Notes: generated from the sequence alone by a model not told the origin. A DNA stretch of 64,000 nt from Salinisphaera sp963835375 (GCA_963835375.1 CAWIGB010000015.1:124001-188000); one strand, 5' to 3'; positions 1 to 10,849 are shown, counted from the stretch's first letter. Numbers and translations: made by a program.

Positions 1-286
1 CGAGGAGTTGCGCAGTCGTGCACGCGACTACCTGCTGTCGAAGGCGATCTCGAGCGCCGAAGGCGGCGATGCGGAATACGAAGCGGATCTGCTCGAAGTC
101 GACGGTGTCGACGAAGAGTTGGCGGGGCAGCTGGCGGCGGCCGGCGTGGTCTCGCGTGATGAACTGGCCGAACTCGGCGCCGACGAGCTCATGGAGCTCG
201 TCGAGATCGACGAGAAGGCGGCCGGCGAGCTGATCATGGCCGCCCGAGCGCACTGGTTTGCCGATGAGCAGGCCAGCGCAGAATAA
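1..286 (+). CDS. nusA: Transcription termination/antitermination factor NusA, C-terminal end (partial)
   Basis: The window opens inside this gene; about 94 C-terminal residues are visible, ending at TAA 284-286. NusA binds RNA polymerase and the nascent RNA and controls pausing, termination and antitermination. The visible part is acidic and carries helix-hairpin-helix-like repeats (LLEVDGVDEELAGQL, then DELAELGADELMELV), which matches the C-terminal acidic repeat domain of proteobacterial NusA. It sits directly upstream of infB, the universal nusA-infB order, so it is very probably the end of the same operon. The N-terminal domain, S1 and KH domains lie outside the window. Confidence 0.9.
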   Translation, partial: EELRSRARDYLLSKAISSAEGGDAEYEADLLEVDGVDEELAGQLAAAGVVSRDELAELGADELMELVEIDEKAAGELIMAARAHWFADEQASAE

Positions 287-351
287 TAGGGCGATAGAAC
301 GGAACGGATGGCCCCGCCTATAGCGCGCGGGCACCACGGAGTAAGCAAAAT

Positions 352-3052
352 ATGGCGCAAACGACAGTCAAACAGCTGGCATCGGAAGTCGGTATTCCGG
401 TGGAGCGACTTGTCTCGCGCTTGGCCGAGGCGGGTGTAGTCCGCTTCCACGGCCGACGATCAGATCAGCGACGACGATAAACTCAAGCTGTTGCGTCACT
501 TGCGCTCGGCGGACACGGGCCGGTCGGGCGGAAAGCTTGGCACCAAGCGGTCCGGAGTGTCGTCGCGCCGGCGTTCGACGTCGGAGCTCAAGGTCAACAC
601 CGGGCGCGGTGGTTCGTCGGGCCGTACGGTCAGCGTCGAGGTGCGCAAACGGCGCACGTTCGCGAATCGCGGCCAGGAAGGTGAGGGCGCGCAGCCCGCG
701 CCCGAGGCGAGTACTGATCCGGTGCAGACGCAGGAGCTCGATCAGGCGGCCGAGCAGGAGCGCGCCGAGGCCGAGGCCGCCGAGCGCGCGCAGCGCGAGG
801 AACAGGAGCGCAAGGAAGCCGAGGAACGCGCTCGGCGCGAGGAAGAGGAGCGTCAGCGCGCGGAGGCCGAAGCCAAGCGTCAGGCCCAGATCCAAGCGCA
901 GAAGGATGCCGAGGCGCAGGCCAATCGCGAGGCGATGGAGCGAGAGCGTGCCCGTCTCGGCGTGCGCGTCGACGCCGCGCGTTCGCGCGCCCAGGAAAAC
1001 CTGCGGCGCGCCGCCGAAAGCCACGGCCGGACCGAAGAGGACGTGGCGCGTGAGCGCGAGCGAGCCCGCGGGGCCGAGGGTGCGGGCGCCGGGGCCGCGC
1101 CGGCCAACGCGGCCGGTCGCGGCAACAAGCCGCGCAAGGAACTGCATGTCGCGGAAGGCAAGCAGGGCCGGCGGAAGGATAAGAAGAAGCGCGGCGGCGG
1201 TCGTCGACAAAAGAATGTCAACGTGGCGACCGAGCATACGTTCGAGCGGCCCACGGCGCCGGTCGTGCGCGATATCGAGATCCCGGAAACCATCACCGTG
1301 GCCGATCTGGCCCAGAAGATGGCGGTCAAGGGCGGCGAAGTCCTCAAGCGCATGATGCGTCTCGGCGTGATGGCGACCATCAACCAGACGGTCGATCAGG
1401 AGACCGCGCACATCATTGTCGAGGAGATGGGCCACAACCCGAAACCCGTGCACTCCGAGACCGCCGAAGAGGCGCTGGCGCAGGAAGTGCGCGCCGAGGA
1501 AGAGCAGGTCGAGGGCGTCTCCCGTGCGCCGGTGGTCACCATCATGGGTCACGTCGACCATGGCAAGACCTCGCTGCTGGACTATATCCGTCGCACCAAG
1601 GTGCAGGCGGGCGAGGCGGGTGGTATCACGCAGCATATCGGCGCCTACCACGTGCAGCACGACAAGGGCGCGATCACGTTCATCGATACCCCGGGCCACG
1701 CCGCGTTCACTCGCATGCGTGCTCGCGGTGCCGAGATCACCGACATCGCGATCCTGATCGTGGCCGCCGATGACGGCGTCATGCCGCAGACCAAGGAATC
1801 GATCCAGCATGCGCGCGCCGCCGGTGTGCCGATCGTTGTCGCTGTGACCAAGATGGATGTCAGCGGCGCCGACATGGACAAGGTCAAGTCGGGCCTGTCG
1901 GCCGAAAACATCATCCCGGAAGACTGGGGTGGCGACGTGCAGGTCGTGCCGGTTTCGTCGAAGACCGGTGAAGGCATTGACGAACTGCTCGATGCGGTCC
2001 TGCTGCAGGCTGAAGTCAGCGAATTCAAGGCGCCGCTCGATGTCGCCGCGCGCGGCGTGGTGATCGAATCCAGCCTCGAGAAAGGCCGTGGCCCGGTGGC
2101 GACCATTCTGGTCAAGGCCGGCAAGCTCAAGCGGGGCGACAGCATCCTGGCGGGCCCGCATTACGGCCGTGTGCGCGCGATGTTCAACGAGCGCGGCGAA
2201 CAGGTGAAGGAAGCCGGTCCGTCGATTCCGGTCGAGGTGCTCGGGCTGTCCGGTACGCCGGAAGCCGGCGACGATGCGTTCGTGGTGGCCAACGAGAAGA
2301 AGGCCCGCGAAATCGCCGCGCAGCGCGAAGAACACCAGCGCGAATCCAAGCTGGCGCAGCAGCAGGCGGCGCGGCTGGAAGAAGTGTTCTCGGCCATCGG
2401 CGACGACGGCCCGGCCGAGACCAAGGATCTCAACCTGCTCATCAAGGGCGATGTTCAGGGCAGCGTGGAAGCGCTGGTGGAATCCCTGCGCAAGATCCCG
2501 AGCGAAGAGGTCAAGATCCGGATCATCTCGAGCGGCGTGGGCGGCATCAGCGAATCCGACGTGGAACTTGCGCTGGCGTCGCAGGCGATCATCATCGGTT
2601 TCAACGTCCGTGCCGACAACAAGGCGCGCAAGACGATCTCGGAGTCCGGCGTGGATGTGCGCTACTACAGCGTCATCTACGAAGCGATCCAGGACGTCAC
2701 CGATGCGGTGAGCGGTCTGCTGGGCACCGAGCTGCGCGAAGAGATCATCGGTCTGGCCGAGGTGCGCGACGTGTTCCGGTCCTCCAAGCTCGGTGCGATC
2801 GCCGGCTGTGTGGTGGCCGACGGCGCCGTGGTCAGGGGCCAGCCGATCCGCGTGCTGCGCGATAACGTCGTGATCTACGAAGGCGAGCTCGAGTCGCTGC
2901 GTCGTCACAAGGACGCGGTGGATCGGGTGCCGGCCGGCACCGAATGCGGTATCGGCGTGAAGAACTACAACGACATCAAGCCGGGCGACCAGATCGAGGT
3001 GTACGAGCGCACCGAGGTCCAGCGCAAGGTCGTCGATACCGAGACGGCCTGA
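352..3052 (+). CDS. infB: Translation initiation factor IF-2 (one frame break near the start)
   Basis: IF-2 is the GTPase that places initiator tRNA on the 30S subunit and promotes subunit joining. The start is ATG 352, giving MAQTTVKQLASEVG, the usual IF-2 N-terminal fold. The frame breaks at 445-446, where an extra T (cgcttcc for cgctcc) leads to an early stop. Removing it joins STADDQISDDDK to the long frame ending at TGA 3050-3052, about 899 residues. A long charged, Glu/Arg/Ala-rich helical linker follows. The G domain has GHVDHGKTS near residue 398, DTPGH near 445, and a G4 motif that reads TKMD instead of the usual NKxD. Domains II to IV complete the C-terminal half. It is followed 7 bp later by rbfA. 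Confidence 0.95.
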
Positions 3053-3059
3053 TCCGACA

Positions 3060-3485
3060 ATGGCACGAGAGTTTTCACGCCACCAGCGGGTCGGGGAGGA
3101 ACTCAAGCGCGAGCTTGGGATTCTCATCACGACACAGGTGAAGGACCCGCGGGTATCGTTGGTCACCATCACCGACGTCGATGTGTCGCCCGATCTCAAG
3201 TACGCGAAAGTCTTCGTCGGTAATTTCGATGTCACGGCCCCCGCCGAGAAGTCGGCGGAGGCGATCGAAGGCCTGCGTGCAGCCCGCGGCTTTCTCAAGA
3301 AACAGCTCGGCAAACGCCTGCGGCTGCGGGTGATGCCTGATCTGCGTTTCATCGAGGATGCAACCGAACGCGAGGCCCAGCGTCTTGACCAGATCATCTC
3401 CGGCGCAGTACGCGAAGATCAGGCCAACGCCGAATCCAGTGGCCGTGACGATGACGCCGCGGACCCGGATCGTGGCGCGTCGTAA
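3060..3485 (+). CDS. rbfA: 30S ribosome-binding factor RbfA
   Basis: RbfA is a KH-fold cold-shock protein that binds the 30S subunit near helix 1 of 16S rRNA and helps late maturation. The 141-residue product starts at ATG 3060 with MAREFSRHQRVGEELKREL, a standard RbfA N-terminus, followed by DPRVSLVTITDVDVSPDLKYAKVFV, split here by family-typical strands. The tail after residue 110 is polar and probably disordered. It lies 7 bp after infB, and its last 35 bases overlap the start of truB in another frame, so the three genes are translationally linked. Confidence 0.96.
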   Translation: MAREFSRHQRVGEELKRELGILITTQVKDPRVSLVTITDVDVSPDLKYAKVFVGNFDVTAPAEKSAEAIEGLRAARGFLKKQLGKRLRLRVMPDLRFIEDATEREAQRLDQIISGAVREDQANAESSGRDDDAADPDRGAS

Positions 3486-4398
3486 GAAAGGTCAGGATGT
3501 CGATGGCGTGATTCTTCTGGACAAGCCGCTCGGCCTGTCCTCGAATCATGCGCTGCAGCGGGTCCGGCGAGCGTTCGATGCGCGAAAGGCCGGTCATACC
3601 GGCAGCCTGGATCCGCTGGCGACCGGCCTGTTGCCCGTCTGTCTCGGCGAAGCGACCAAACTGTCGTCCTACCTGCTGGCGGCCGACAAGCATTATCGCG
3701 TTACCGCGCGTATCGGCTGGGAAACCACCACGGGCGACGCCGAAGGTGAGTTGTCGCAGCGTAGTGATGTTGCAACGCCCGCCGGTGATGCGCTGCAGAC
3801 GATACTGGCTGGATTCGTCGGCGAGCAGGAGCAGACGCCGCCGATGTATTCGGCGCTGAAGGTCGATGGCAAGCCGCTTTATGAATACGCGCGCGAAGGC
3901 CGAACGATCGAACGCGCCCCGCGGCCGATCACCGTTCACGCGCTCGATCTGGTGGCGGCCTCCGCGGACAGCCTGACGCTCGACGTGGCCGTGAGTAGTG
4001 GCACCTATGTGCGTACGCTGGTCGAGGACATTGCGCGCGCCTGGGGCGGCTGTGCCCACGTGGCGTCGCTGCGACGTACTGGAGTCGGCCAGCTGGGCTC
4101 TCATCAGCCCATGATCGACCTCGATCGGATCGAGGCGGCCGCGCGTGATGAGCCCGAACTCCTGCACTCCTGGCTGCGGCCGATTTCCGCCCTGGTCTCA
4201 GACTGGCCCGTGGCCGCACTCAATGCCGAGCAGGCGCACGCGATTCTGCATGGGCAGGCCGTGGACGGCGACTGGCCCGGGCACGACGGTCGGCTGTTGC
4301 GCGTGGAGTCGCGGGAAGGACGGCTCCTCGGGCTTGGTTACTGCGACGAGGGCGGCGCGCTTCGTCCCAAGCGGCTGTTCGCGCGTCCGCAGCCATAG
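3451..4398 (+). CDS. truB: tRNA pseudouridine(55) synthase TruB
   Basis: TruB makes the conserved pseudouridine 55 in the T-loop of tRNAs. I place the start at ATG 3451 (MTPRTRIVARRKKGQDVDG) because the open frame upstream is only rbfA read out of frame. The product is 315 residues. The catalytic motif HTGSLDPLATG puts the nucleophilic aspartate at about residue 54, preceded by GVILLDKPLGLSSNHALQ, the conserved N-terminal block. The C-terminal PUA-like segment is present. The 35-bp overlap with rbfA implies coupled translation. Confidence 0.95.
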   Translation: MTPRTRIVARRKKGQDVDGVILLDKPLGLSSNHALQRVRRAFDARKAGHTGSLDPLATGLLPVCLGEATKLSSYLLAADKHYRVTARIGWETTTGDAEGELSQRSDVATPAGDALQTILAGFVGEQEQTPPMYSALKVDGKPLYEYAREGRTIERAPRPITVHALDLVAASADSLTLDVAVSSGTYVRTLVEDIARAWGGCAHVASLRRTGVGQLGSHQPMIDLDRIEAAARDEPELLHSWLRPISALVSDWPVAALNAEQAHAILHGQAVDGDWPGHDGRLLRVESREGRLLGLGYCDEGGALRPKRLFARPQP

Positions 4399-4436
4399 AA
4401 AACGACAAAACCCGAGGCGAAACGCTGTTTTGCCGG

Positions 4437-4465
4437 TTGTAAGCGTGTAGTTTCGTCGCTAGAAT
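4437..4465 (+). promoter_or_regulatory. Predicted sigma-70 promoter of rpsO
   Basis: TTGTAA at 4437-4442 and TAGAAT at 4460-4465 are separated by exactly 17 bases, close to the sigma-70 consensus. It lies in the 227-bp gap between truB and rpsO and would start a leader of roughly 150 nt. The rpsO gene has its own promoter in E. coli too. Confidence 0.6.
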
Positions 4466-4515
4466 ACGCGCTCCACTGAACCCGGCGGTCCAATCAGGCA
4501 ACTGGTCAACGCACG

Positions 4516-4570
4516 GGCTTTTTCCAAAGGGTGAGCTGAACGTCGACTCGGCCCCGATTTGGAAAAAGCC
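4516..4570 (+). promoter_or_regulatory. Long leader hairpin upstream of rpsO
   Basis: GGCTTTTTCCAAA at 4516-4528 is perfectly complementary to TTTGGAAAAAGCC at 4558-4570. Inside the loop GGG..GAG can pair with CTC..CCC, extending the stem. It lies in the transcribed leader 55 nt before the rpsO start. In E. coli S15 represses its own translation through a leader pseudoknot, so an S15-binding or processing element is a reasonable inference, but the structure shown here is not the E. coli one. Confidence 0.5.
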
Positions 4571-4625
4571 AGACTGCAGCACATCCCAGTTGCGCGGGCT
4601 CGCCAAGACAACTCCAGGAGTGATT

Positions 4626-4895
4626 ATGGCTCTGTCGACGCAAGAAAAAGCCGACGTCATCGAGAAATACGGTCGCGGAAGCAACGATACCGGTTCGCCC
4701 GAAGTGCAGATCGCGCTGCTGACCACCCGCATCAGCCAGCTCGGGGCGCATTTCGATCAGCACAAGGCGGATCATCATTCGCGCCGCGGTCTGCTCAAGA
4801 TGGTCAATCGCCGTCGCAAGCTGCTCGATTACGTGAAGCGCCATGACGCCAACCGCTACAAGACGATCATTCAGGATCTTGGTCTGCGTCGCTAA
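4626..4895 (+). CDS. rpsO: 30S ribosomal protein S15
   Basis: S15 is a primary 16S rRNA binding protein of the central domain of the small subunit. The 89-residue product starts at ATG 4626 (MALSTQEKADVIEKYG), with a strong AGGAG at 4616-4620. An in-frame ATG 36 bp upstream lacks such a site and would add unrelated residues. Family motifs GSPEVQIALLT, HKADHHSRRGLL and RRKLLDYV are complete. It is followed by an intrinsic terminator and then pnp, the rpsO-pnp order found across bacteria. Confidence 0.98.
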   Translation: MALSTQEKADVIEKYGRGSNDTGSPEVQIALLTTRISQLGAHFDQHKADHHSRRGLLKMVNRRRKLLDYVKRHDANRYKTIIQDLGLRR

Positions 4896-4922
4896 ACGCG
4901 CGGTCATCTTCGTCTGACCGCC

Positions 4923-4961
4923 AAAGCGCCCCTCGGGATGCCCGAGTCGGGCGCTTTTTTG
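4923..4961 (+). terminator. Intrinsic terminator between rpsO and pnp
   Basis: AAAGCGCCC with CTCGGG (4923-4937) pairs with CCCGAG and GGGCGCTTT (4941-4957) around a 3-base loop with a two-base bulge, followed by a T run to 4960. It would end rpsO mRNA or partly attenuate read-through into pnp. Confidence 0.85.
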
Positions 4962-4992
4962 TTTTTGAAAGCAAGAAGTCAGGAAAAAATAC

Positions 4993-7116
<2,124 letters not shown>

Positions 7117-7155
7117 CTTCGCTCGTCAGTCGTTGGCCCCCGGGTCACACGCTGG

Positions 7156-7186
7156 AAAAGGGCGCCTCTCCGAGGCGCCCTTTTTT
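7156..7186 (+). terminator. Intrinsic terminator of pnp
   Basis: GGGCGCCTC (7160-7168) and GAGGCGCCC (7172-7180) form a perfect 9-bp stem with a 3-base loop, then six T (7181-7186). It lies 40 bp after the pnp stop. Confidence 0.93.
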
Positions 7187-7272
7187 ATGTGCGCCGGGCT
7201 CGGGATCAGGCCCGAATACTGGAATCGGCGGCCTCAGCCGCAGGCTCTATACGAACGGATGGGATCGTGACC

Positions 7273-7330
7273 ATAAAAAAAGCCCCCTTGGATAAGGGGG
7301 CTAAGTGCGAGAAAGGCCGTTAGGCCTTTC
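7273..7330 (-). terminator. Terminator of phaR plus an adjacent hairpin (minus strand)
   Basis: Read on the minus strand, AGCCCCCTT (7302-7294) pairs with AAGGGGGCT (7289-7281) and is followed by seven T (7280-7274), a clear intrinsic terminator for the leftward phaR transcript. Just upstream on the same strand lies a second palindrome, GAAAGGCC/GGCCTTTC (7311-7330), with a four-base loop. Apart from this and the pnp terminator, the 310-bp gap 7117-7426 shows no gene. Confidence 0.85.
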
Positions 7331-7426
7331 GGAGGAGATTTGGTGATCGCCTCAGCGACCGAGCAATAAGTATAGTACGACTTTCGTATAAATCAAGCGC
7401 GGCAACGAGAAAATTTCGTGGCCTAT

Positions 7427-7963
7427 TCAATCGGATGGCCGATCACGCTCGGGGTCGGCCTCCCGGGCATCGTCGGCGTTCTGCGTCGAGCGTTCTTTAA
7501 CCGACGGGCCATCGCGGCGATCCATGTTGGCGAGAAACTCGCGGCGGACGCGGCGCCATATGGGAAGCTGGTGCTGAGACAGCTCGCGCAGGGCCGCGAG
7601 CGGGTTGTTCGCCCCGAGCAGGCGGCGAAGCCGCTCCCGGAACTGCGACTGCTGCTCGTTGAAGAATTCCAGCGACAGCTCGAGGTAGGAGCTCATCGTG
7701 CTCTGCATCGAATCGCCGTAGAAGCGGATGATGTTGCGCAGAACCTCGGTCCGGAAAATGGGGTTGCCGCCTTCTTCCTGCTCGCTGATCACCTGCAGCA
7801 GAATGCTGCGCGTGATGTCGTGACCGCTGCGTTTATCGACGACCTTGAAGTCCTCGTTGGCGATGACGAGCTGACGAATGTTCTCGAGTGTGATGTAGCG
7901 GCTGACTTCGGTGTCGTACAGCCGTCGATTCGGATATTTCTTGATGATCCGCTGGGAGGACAT
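7427..7963 (-). CDS. phaR: Polyhydroxyalkanoate synthesis repressor PhaR
   Basis: PhaR is a DNA- and PHA-binding repressor that couples expression of phasin and PHA genes to the presence of polymer granules. The 178-residue product begins MSSQRIIKKYPNRRLYDTE, the diagnostic N-terminal DNA-binding block (PHB_acc_N), then has accumulation-regulator repeats (DITRSILLQVISEQEEGGNP and FRTEVLRNIIRFYGD). The C-terminus is charged and likely disordered. No pha biosynthesis genes lie nearby, so it probably acts on genes elsewhere. It has its own terminator. Confidence 0.93.
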   Translation of the reverse strand: MSSQRIIKKYPNRRLYDTEVSRYITLENIRQLVIANEDFKVVDKRSGHDITRSILLQVISEQEEGGNPIFRTEVLRNIIRFYGDSMQSTMSSYLELSLEFFNEQQSQFRERLRRLLGANNPLAALRELSQHQLPIWRRVRREFLANMDRRDGPSVKERSTQNADDAREADPERDRPSD

Positions 7964-8016
7964 CGGCGTCTCGGTTGCGACGTAGCGCGAGCTATGACGT
8001 CAGTGTGCCAGACGCG

Positions 8017-8053
8017 TGCATGGCGGCCCCTCGTCGAGCCGAGCCGCCATGCA
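8017..8053 (-). repeat. 11-bp inverted repeat downstream of dksA
   Basis: TGCATGGCGGC (8017-8027) and GCCGCCATGCA (8043-8053) are perfectly complementary with a 15-base loop. The hairpin falls just after the dksA stop on the minus strand. No T run follows, so it may stabilise the 3' end rather than terminate transcription by itself. Confidence 0.5.
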
Positions 8054-8060
8054 AGAAGGT

Positions 8061-8504
8061 TCAGCGTCCGAGCTGACGCTCGCGAATCTCGTCCAGGCTC
8101 TTGCAGTCCACGCAGAGCGTGGCGGTCGGGCGCGCTTCGAGCCGACGGATACCGATCTCCGTACCGCAGGTTTCGCAGAAGCCGTATTCATCGCGATCCA
8201 CACGGCCGATGCCCTGATCGATCTTGCGGATCAGCTTGCGCTCGCGATCGCGCGTTCGCAGTTCGAGACTGAACTCCGATTCCTGGCTCGCGCGGTCGGT
8301 CGGATCGGGGAAGTTCGCCGCCTCATCCTTCATGTGATGCATGGTGCGGTCGACTTCCTCCATCAGCTCTTTTTTCCACTGCACGAGGATGTTGCGGAAG
8401 TGTTCGCGCTGCGCCTCGTTCATGTACTCCTCGTCCTCGGAAGGGACGTAGGGCGTAAACTCTTGAGGTGCGTCGAGTTTCGAAGTGTTTTCCGTAGTCG
8501 CCAT
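8061..8504 (-). CDS. dksA: RNA polymerase-binding transcription factor DksA
   Basis: DksA enters the secondary channel of RNA polymerase and, with ppGpp, adjusts rRNA and amino acid promoters. I choose ATG at 8504 (MATTENTSKLDAPQ), giving 147 residues; the open frame extends 49 codons upstream, but that part is not family-like. The coiled-coil tip DPTDRASQESE holds the Asp-x-Ala needed for activity. The zinc finger CETC...CVDC (about residues 114-138) is complete. The canonical YVPSEDEEYMNEAQREHF precedes the coil. It lies divergent from no close gene and 97 bp upstream of phaR. Confidence 0.96.
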   Translation of the reverse strand: MATTENTSKLDAPQEFTPYVPSEDEEYMNEAQREHFRNILVQWKKELMEEVDRTMHHMKDEAANFPDPTDRASQESEFSLELRTRDRERKLIRKIDQGIGRVDRDEYGFCETCGTEIGIRRLEARPTATLCVDCKSLDEIRERQLGR

Positions 8505-8656
8505 GGTCGTCTCGGGTCGACAAACAGCGCGTAGCTTTAGCAAAAATGATGCCGCCGTGCAATCGAATATCCGCACATGCGTGGATTCAGCGTCATTCAG
8601 GACGCCGTCGTGCGCACCGGAAACGGCATTCAGAAGCGGTCGCGGCGCCAAGCGCC

Positions 8657-9430
8657 TCAGCGCCCGGCGCGACTCGATTCGGCCCCGATGCGTGGATAAT
8701 CGGTTTCAATATACAGCAATGTCGCGCCGATAACCGCGGCCGGCATCACCACCAGATTGGCCAGTGGAATCGCGGTGGCCAAGGTGACCACGCTGCCGAA
8801 ACCCAGGTGGCGCCAGCCGCGTGCGTACAGTCGCTGCATCTTGTCGTCGAAAGTCATGCCCCGGTTGGCCATGGGCTGGTCCAGATACTCGAAGGCCAGC
8901 ATGAATGAACCGAACACGAACCAGAGCGGGGCGATGGCGAGATTGACGACAGGGATGAACAACAATACGAGACTGATCAGGCCGAGGATGGCCGCGCGCG
9001 AAGCGTAATACCGGAGCCGCCGCAGTTCACCGGTCAACCCGTCCCACATTTCGCCGGCAATGCTCATGCCGCTGTTTGGCTCGTTGCCGGTTCGCAGCTG
9101 CTCGACGCGCGCCGAAAGCATGCCGTTGAAAGGGCTGGCGATGAGGTTGGCGAGCAGGGTGAAGAAATAGCAGAACGCCAGCGTGCAGATGATCATCGCC
9201 AGCCACCAGAGCACGTCCTCGAGCCAGGTCAGCCAATCGGGCAGGCCGGCGAGCCAGGCTGTGAGCCAGTCGTTGATCTGCCAGCCCAGCAGACTGACGA
9301 GGACCACGATCAATACAACGTTCACGAGGATGGGGACCATCACATAGCGTCGCAGCCCGGCTGCGGTCAGCAGGCCGAAACCACGCGCCAGATAGCTCGG
9401 TCCGATGAGCAGTTCGCTGACGGGATTCAT
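8657..9430 (-). CDS. cysZ: Sulfate transporter CysZ / EI24 family membrane protein
   Basis: CysZ is an inner-membrane protein that mediates sulfate uptake for cysteine synthesis. The 257-residue product has four or more hydrophobic segments, for example VPILVNVVLIVVLVSLLGW (about residues 33-51), WLAMIICTLAFCYFFTLLA (about 75-93) and LGLISLVLLFIPVVNLAIAP (about 149-168). The family signature LIASPFNGMLSARVE follows the second. The C-terminal FDDKMQRLYARGWRHLGFGS is also conserved. No cys genes adjoin it, so assignment rests on the sequence pattern. Confidence 0.85.
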   Translation of the reverse strand: MNPVSELLIGPSYLARGFGLLTAAGLRRYVMVPILVNVVLIVVLVSLLGWQINDWLTAWLAGLPDWLTWLEDVLWWLAMIICTLAFCYFFTLLANLIASPFNGMLSARVEQLRTGNEPNSGMSIAGEMWDGLTGELRRLRYYASRAAILGLISLVLLFIPVVNLAIAPLWFVFGSFMLAFEYLDQPMANRGMTFDDKMQRLYARGWRHLGFGSVVTLATAIPLANLVVMPAAVIGATLLYIETDYPRIGAESSRAGR

Positions 9431-9536
9431 CTATCGTTCGCTTGGTGCGCTCTACAATCGCGGAGATATTGTAGTCGTTTCGGCGTCGCCAGATGCTGAA
9501 ACGGCCCCCACGACGTTTCAGCCAGCGAGTCACGAC

Positions 9537-10232
9537 ATGACCTCACCATCGTTGCTTCGCGCCGCCGCCGTGGCGCTGCTTATTCCTGCGTTGAGTCTGA
9601 CGGCCTGTTCCAAGAGCGATCAGGACAAGGCGGACAACGCCCAGGCCCAGTTGCAGCAGGCGAATCAGAACTTGGAGCAGGCACAGGAGAACCTGACTCA
9701 GGCCAAGCAGCAGGCGGCCAAGGCCAAGGCCGCCGCCGAAAAGAAAGACGCGCAGGAAAAGGTCACGGAGGCGAAACAGGACAAAGCCCAGGCCCAGCAG
9801 AAGCAGAGCGAGGCCAAACAGGCTTCGGAGCAAAAGACGCGGCAGGCCCGCAGCGACGCGCATAAGCAGGCCAAGAGCGATTCCAAGCCGGTCTGCAGCG
9901 ATTGCGGCACGATCAGTTCGATCACGCCGATCCAACGCAACGCGCAGCACGGCAGCGGTGTAGGCGCCGTGGCAGGCGGCGTTGCCGGTGGCGCTATCGG
10001 CAGCCAGATCGGCCACGGTGCGGGCAAGACCATTGCGGAGATCGCCGGCGCGCTTGGCGGTGCCTATGCCGGCAACGCCGCGGAGAAGCATATCCGCAAG
10101 GTCACTGTGTACCGGGTCAATGTGGCCATGGATAGCGGCGGGACGCGCAGCGTGACGCTAGACTCGGCGAACGGCATCAGTACCGGTACGCGTGTTCGCG
10201 TCGAGGGCAAGAACCTGGCGCCGCTGCAGTAG
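9537..10232 (+). CDS. Lipoprotein with Ala/Gln-rich coiled coil and glycine-zipper domain
   Basis: The 231-residue product starts at ATG 9537 (MTSPSLLRAAAVALL). A signal peptide ends in the lipobox LTAC, so Cys24 should be lipidated. Residues 25 to about 125 are low-complexity, rich in Ala, Gln, Lys and Glu with a heptad-like pattern, suggesting a periplasmic coiled-coil stalk. Residues about 139-190 hold a glycine zipper (GVGAVAGGVAGGAIGSQIG, then GALGGAYAGN), as in SlyB and the 17-kDa outer membrane antigens. Glycine zippers insert in or pack against membranes. It is divergent from cysZ and shares a bidirectional terminator with queF. I do not know a specific function. Confidence 0.8.
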   Translation: MTSPSLLRAAAVALLIPALSLTACSKSDQDKADNAQAQLQQANQNLEQAQENLTQAKQQAAKAKAAAEKKDAQEKVTEAKQDKAQAQQKQSEAKQASEQKTRQARSDAHKQAKSDSKPVCSDCGTISSITPIQRNAQHGSGVGAVAGGVAGGAIGSQIGHGAGKTIAEIAGALGGAYAGNAAEKHIRKVTVYRVNVAMDSGGTRSVTLDSANGISTGTRVRVEGKNLAPLQ

Positions 10233-10249
10233 ATCGGCATTCGAGCGCC

Positions 10250-10287
10250 AAAAAAAACGCCCGGCTCAGGACGAGACCGGGCGTTTT
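10250..10287. terminator. Bidirectional terminator between the lipoprotein gene and queF
   Basis: AACGCCCGG with CTC (10256-10267) pairs with GAG and CCGGGCGTT (10273-10285). It is flanked by eight A on the left and four T on the right, so it can terminate both converging transcripts. Confidence 0.85.
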
Positions 10288-10311
10288 GCAGTCACAGGCT
10301 GGCGCATGGTG

Positions 10312-10701
10312 TCACGGCAGATCGACCCGCGGCGCCGGCTGCCAGTCCTCGGCGCGATGCTCGGCGATCACCGTGGTATCGATACCGCCACGAACCCAGA
10401 ACTCGGCGGTCAGGCGCATAAAGCGCGGCGCGGTGGCGGCCACCAGGTCCGACAGGATCTGGTTGGTCACGGCCTCGTGAAACGCGCCTTCGTCGCGATA
10501 CGACCAGATATAGAGCTTGAGCGATTTCAGCTCCACGCAGGTCGTTTCGGGCACGTATTCCAGGTGCAGGGTGGCGAAGTCCGGCTGGCCCGTCACCGGG
10601 CACAGACAGGTGAACTCCGGAATACGCATGCGGATCGTGTAATCACGCGCCGGAGTGGGGTTATCGAAGGTCTCAAGCGAACGGCTCGGGGAACTGGGCA
10701 T
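10312..10701 (-). CDS. queF: NADPH-dependent 7-cyano-7-deazaguanine reductase QueF
   Basis: QueF reduces preQ0 to preQ1 in queuosine synthesis, a nitrile-to-amine conversion. The 129-residue product is the short, single-domain type. The thioimide-forming cysteine is in CLCPVTGQPD, with Cys34 and Asp41 spaced seven residues apart, as in the well-studied short enzyme. The substrate-binding ELKSLKLYIWSYR and the FHEAVTNQIL block are present. It converges with the upstream lipoprotein gene and is divergent from smc. Confidence 0.95.
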   Translation of the reverse strand: MPSSPSRSLETFDNPTPARDYTIRMRIPEFTCLCPVTGQPDFATLHLEYVPETTCVELKSLKLYIWSYRDEGAFHEAVTNQILSDLVAATAPRFMRLTAEFWVRGGIDTTVIAEHRAEDWQPAPRVDLP

Positions 10702-10849
10702 GGTGCGATGGCATCGTGTCGGATCAACGCGGCGCTAGGTTACACTAGCGCTGCTTTGCATGCGTAGCGGCGGGTAGCCGCGTCAGGGGCGACAGCGACA
10801 ATGCGCGAAAGCCAAGGCATCACGATCGGCGACGCGGGCTGAACACCGC

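Noticed and set aside
368..3397. Long open frame of about 1000 codons on the minus strand opposite infB
   Set aside because: It is the antisense of infB in a GC-rich genome; its translation is His/Arg/Leu-rich with no domain. The same applies to the antisense frame at 4867-6981 opposite pnp and that at 10820-13192 opposite smc.
7418..8534. Plus-strand open frames across phaR and dksA
   Set aside because: They are antisense shadows; both minus-strand products are complete known families with correct starts.
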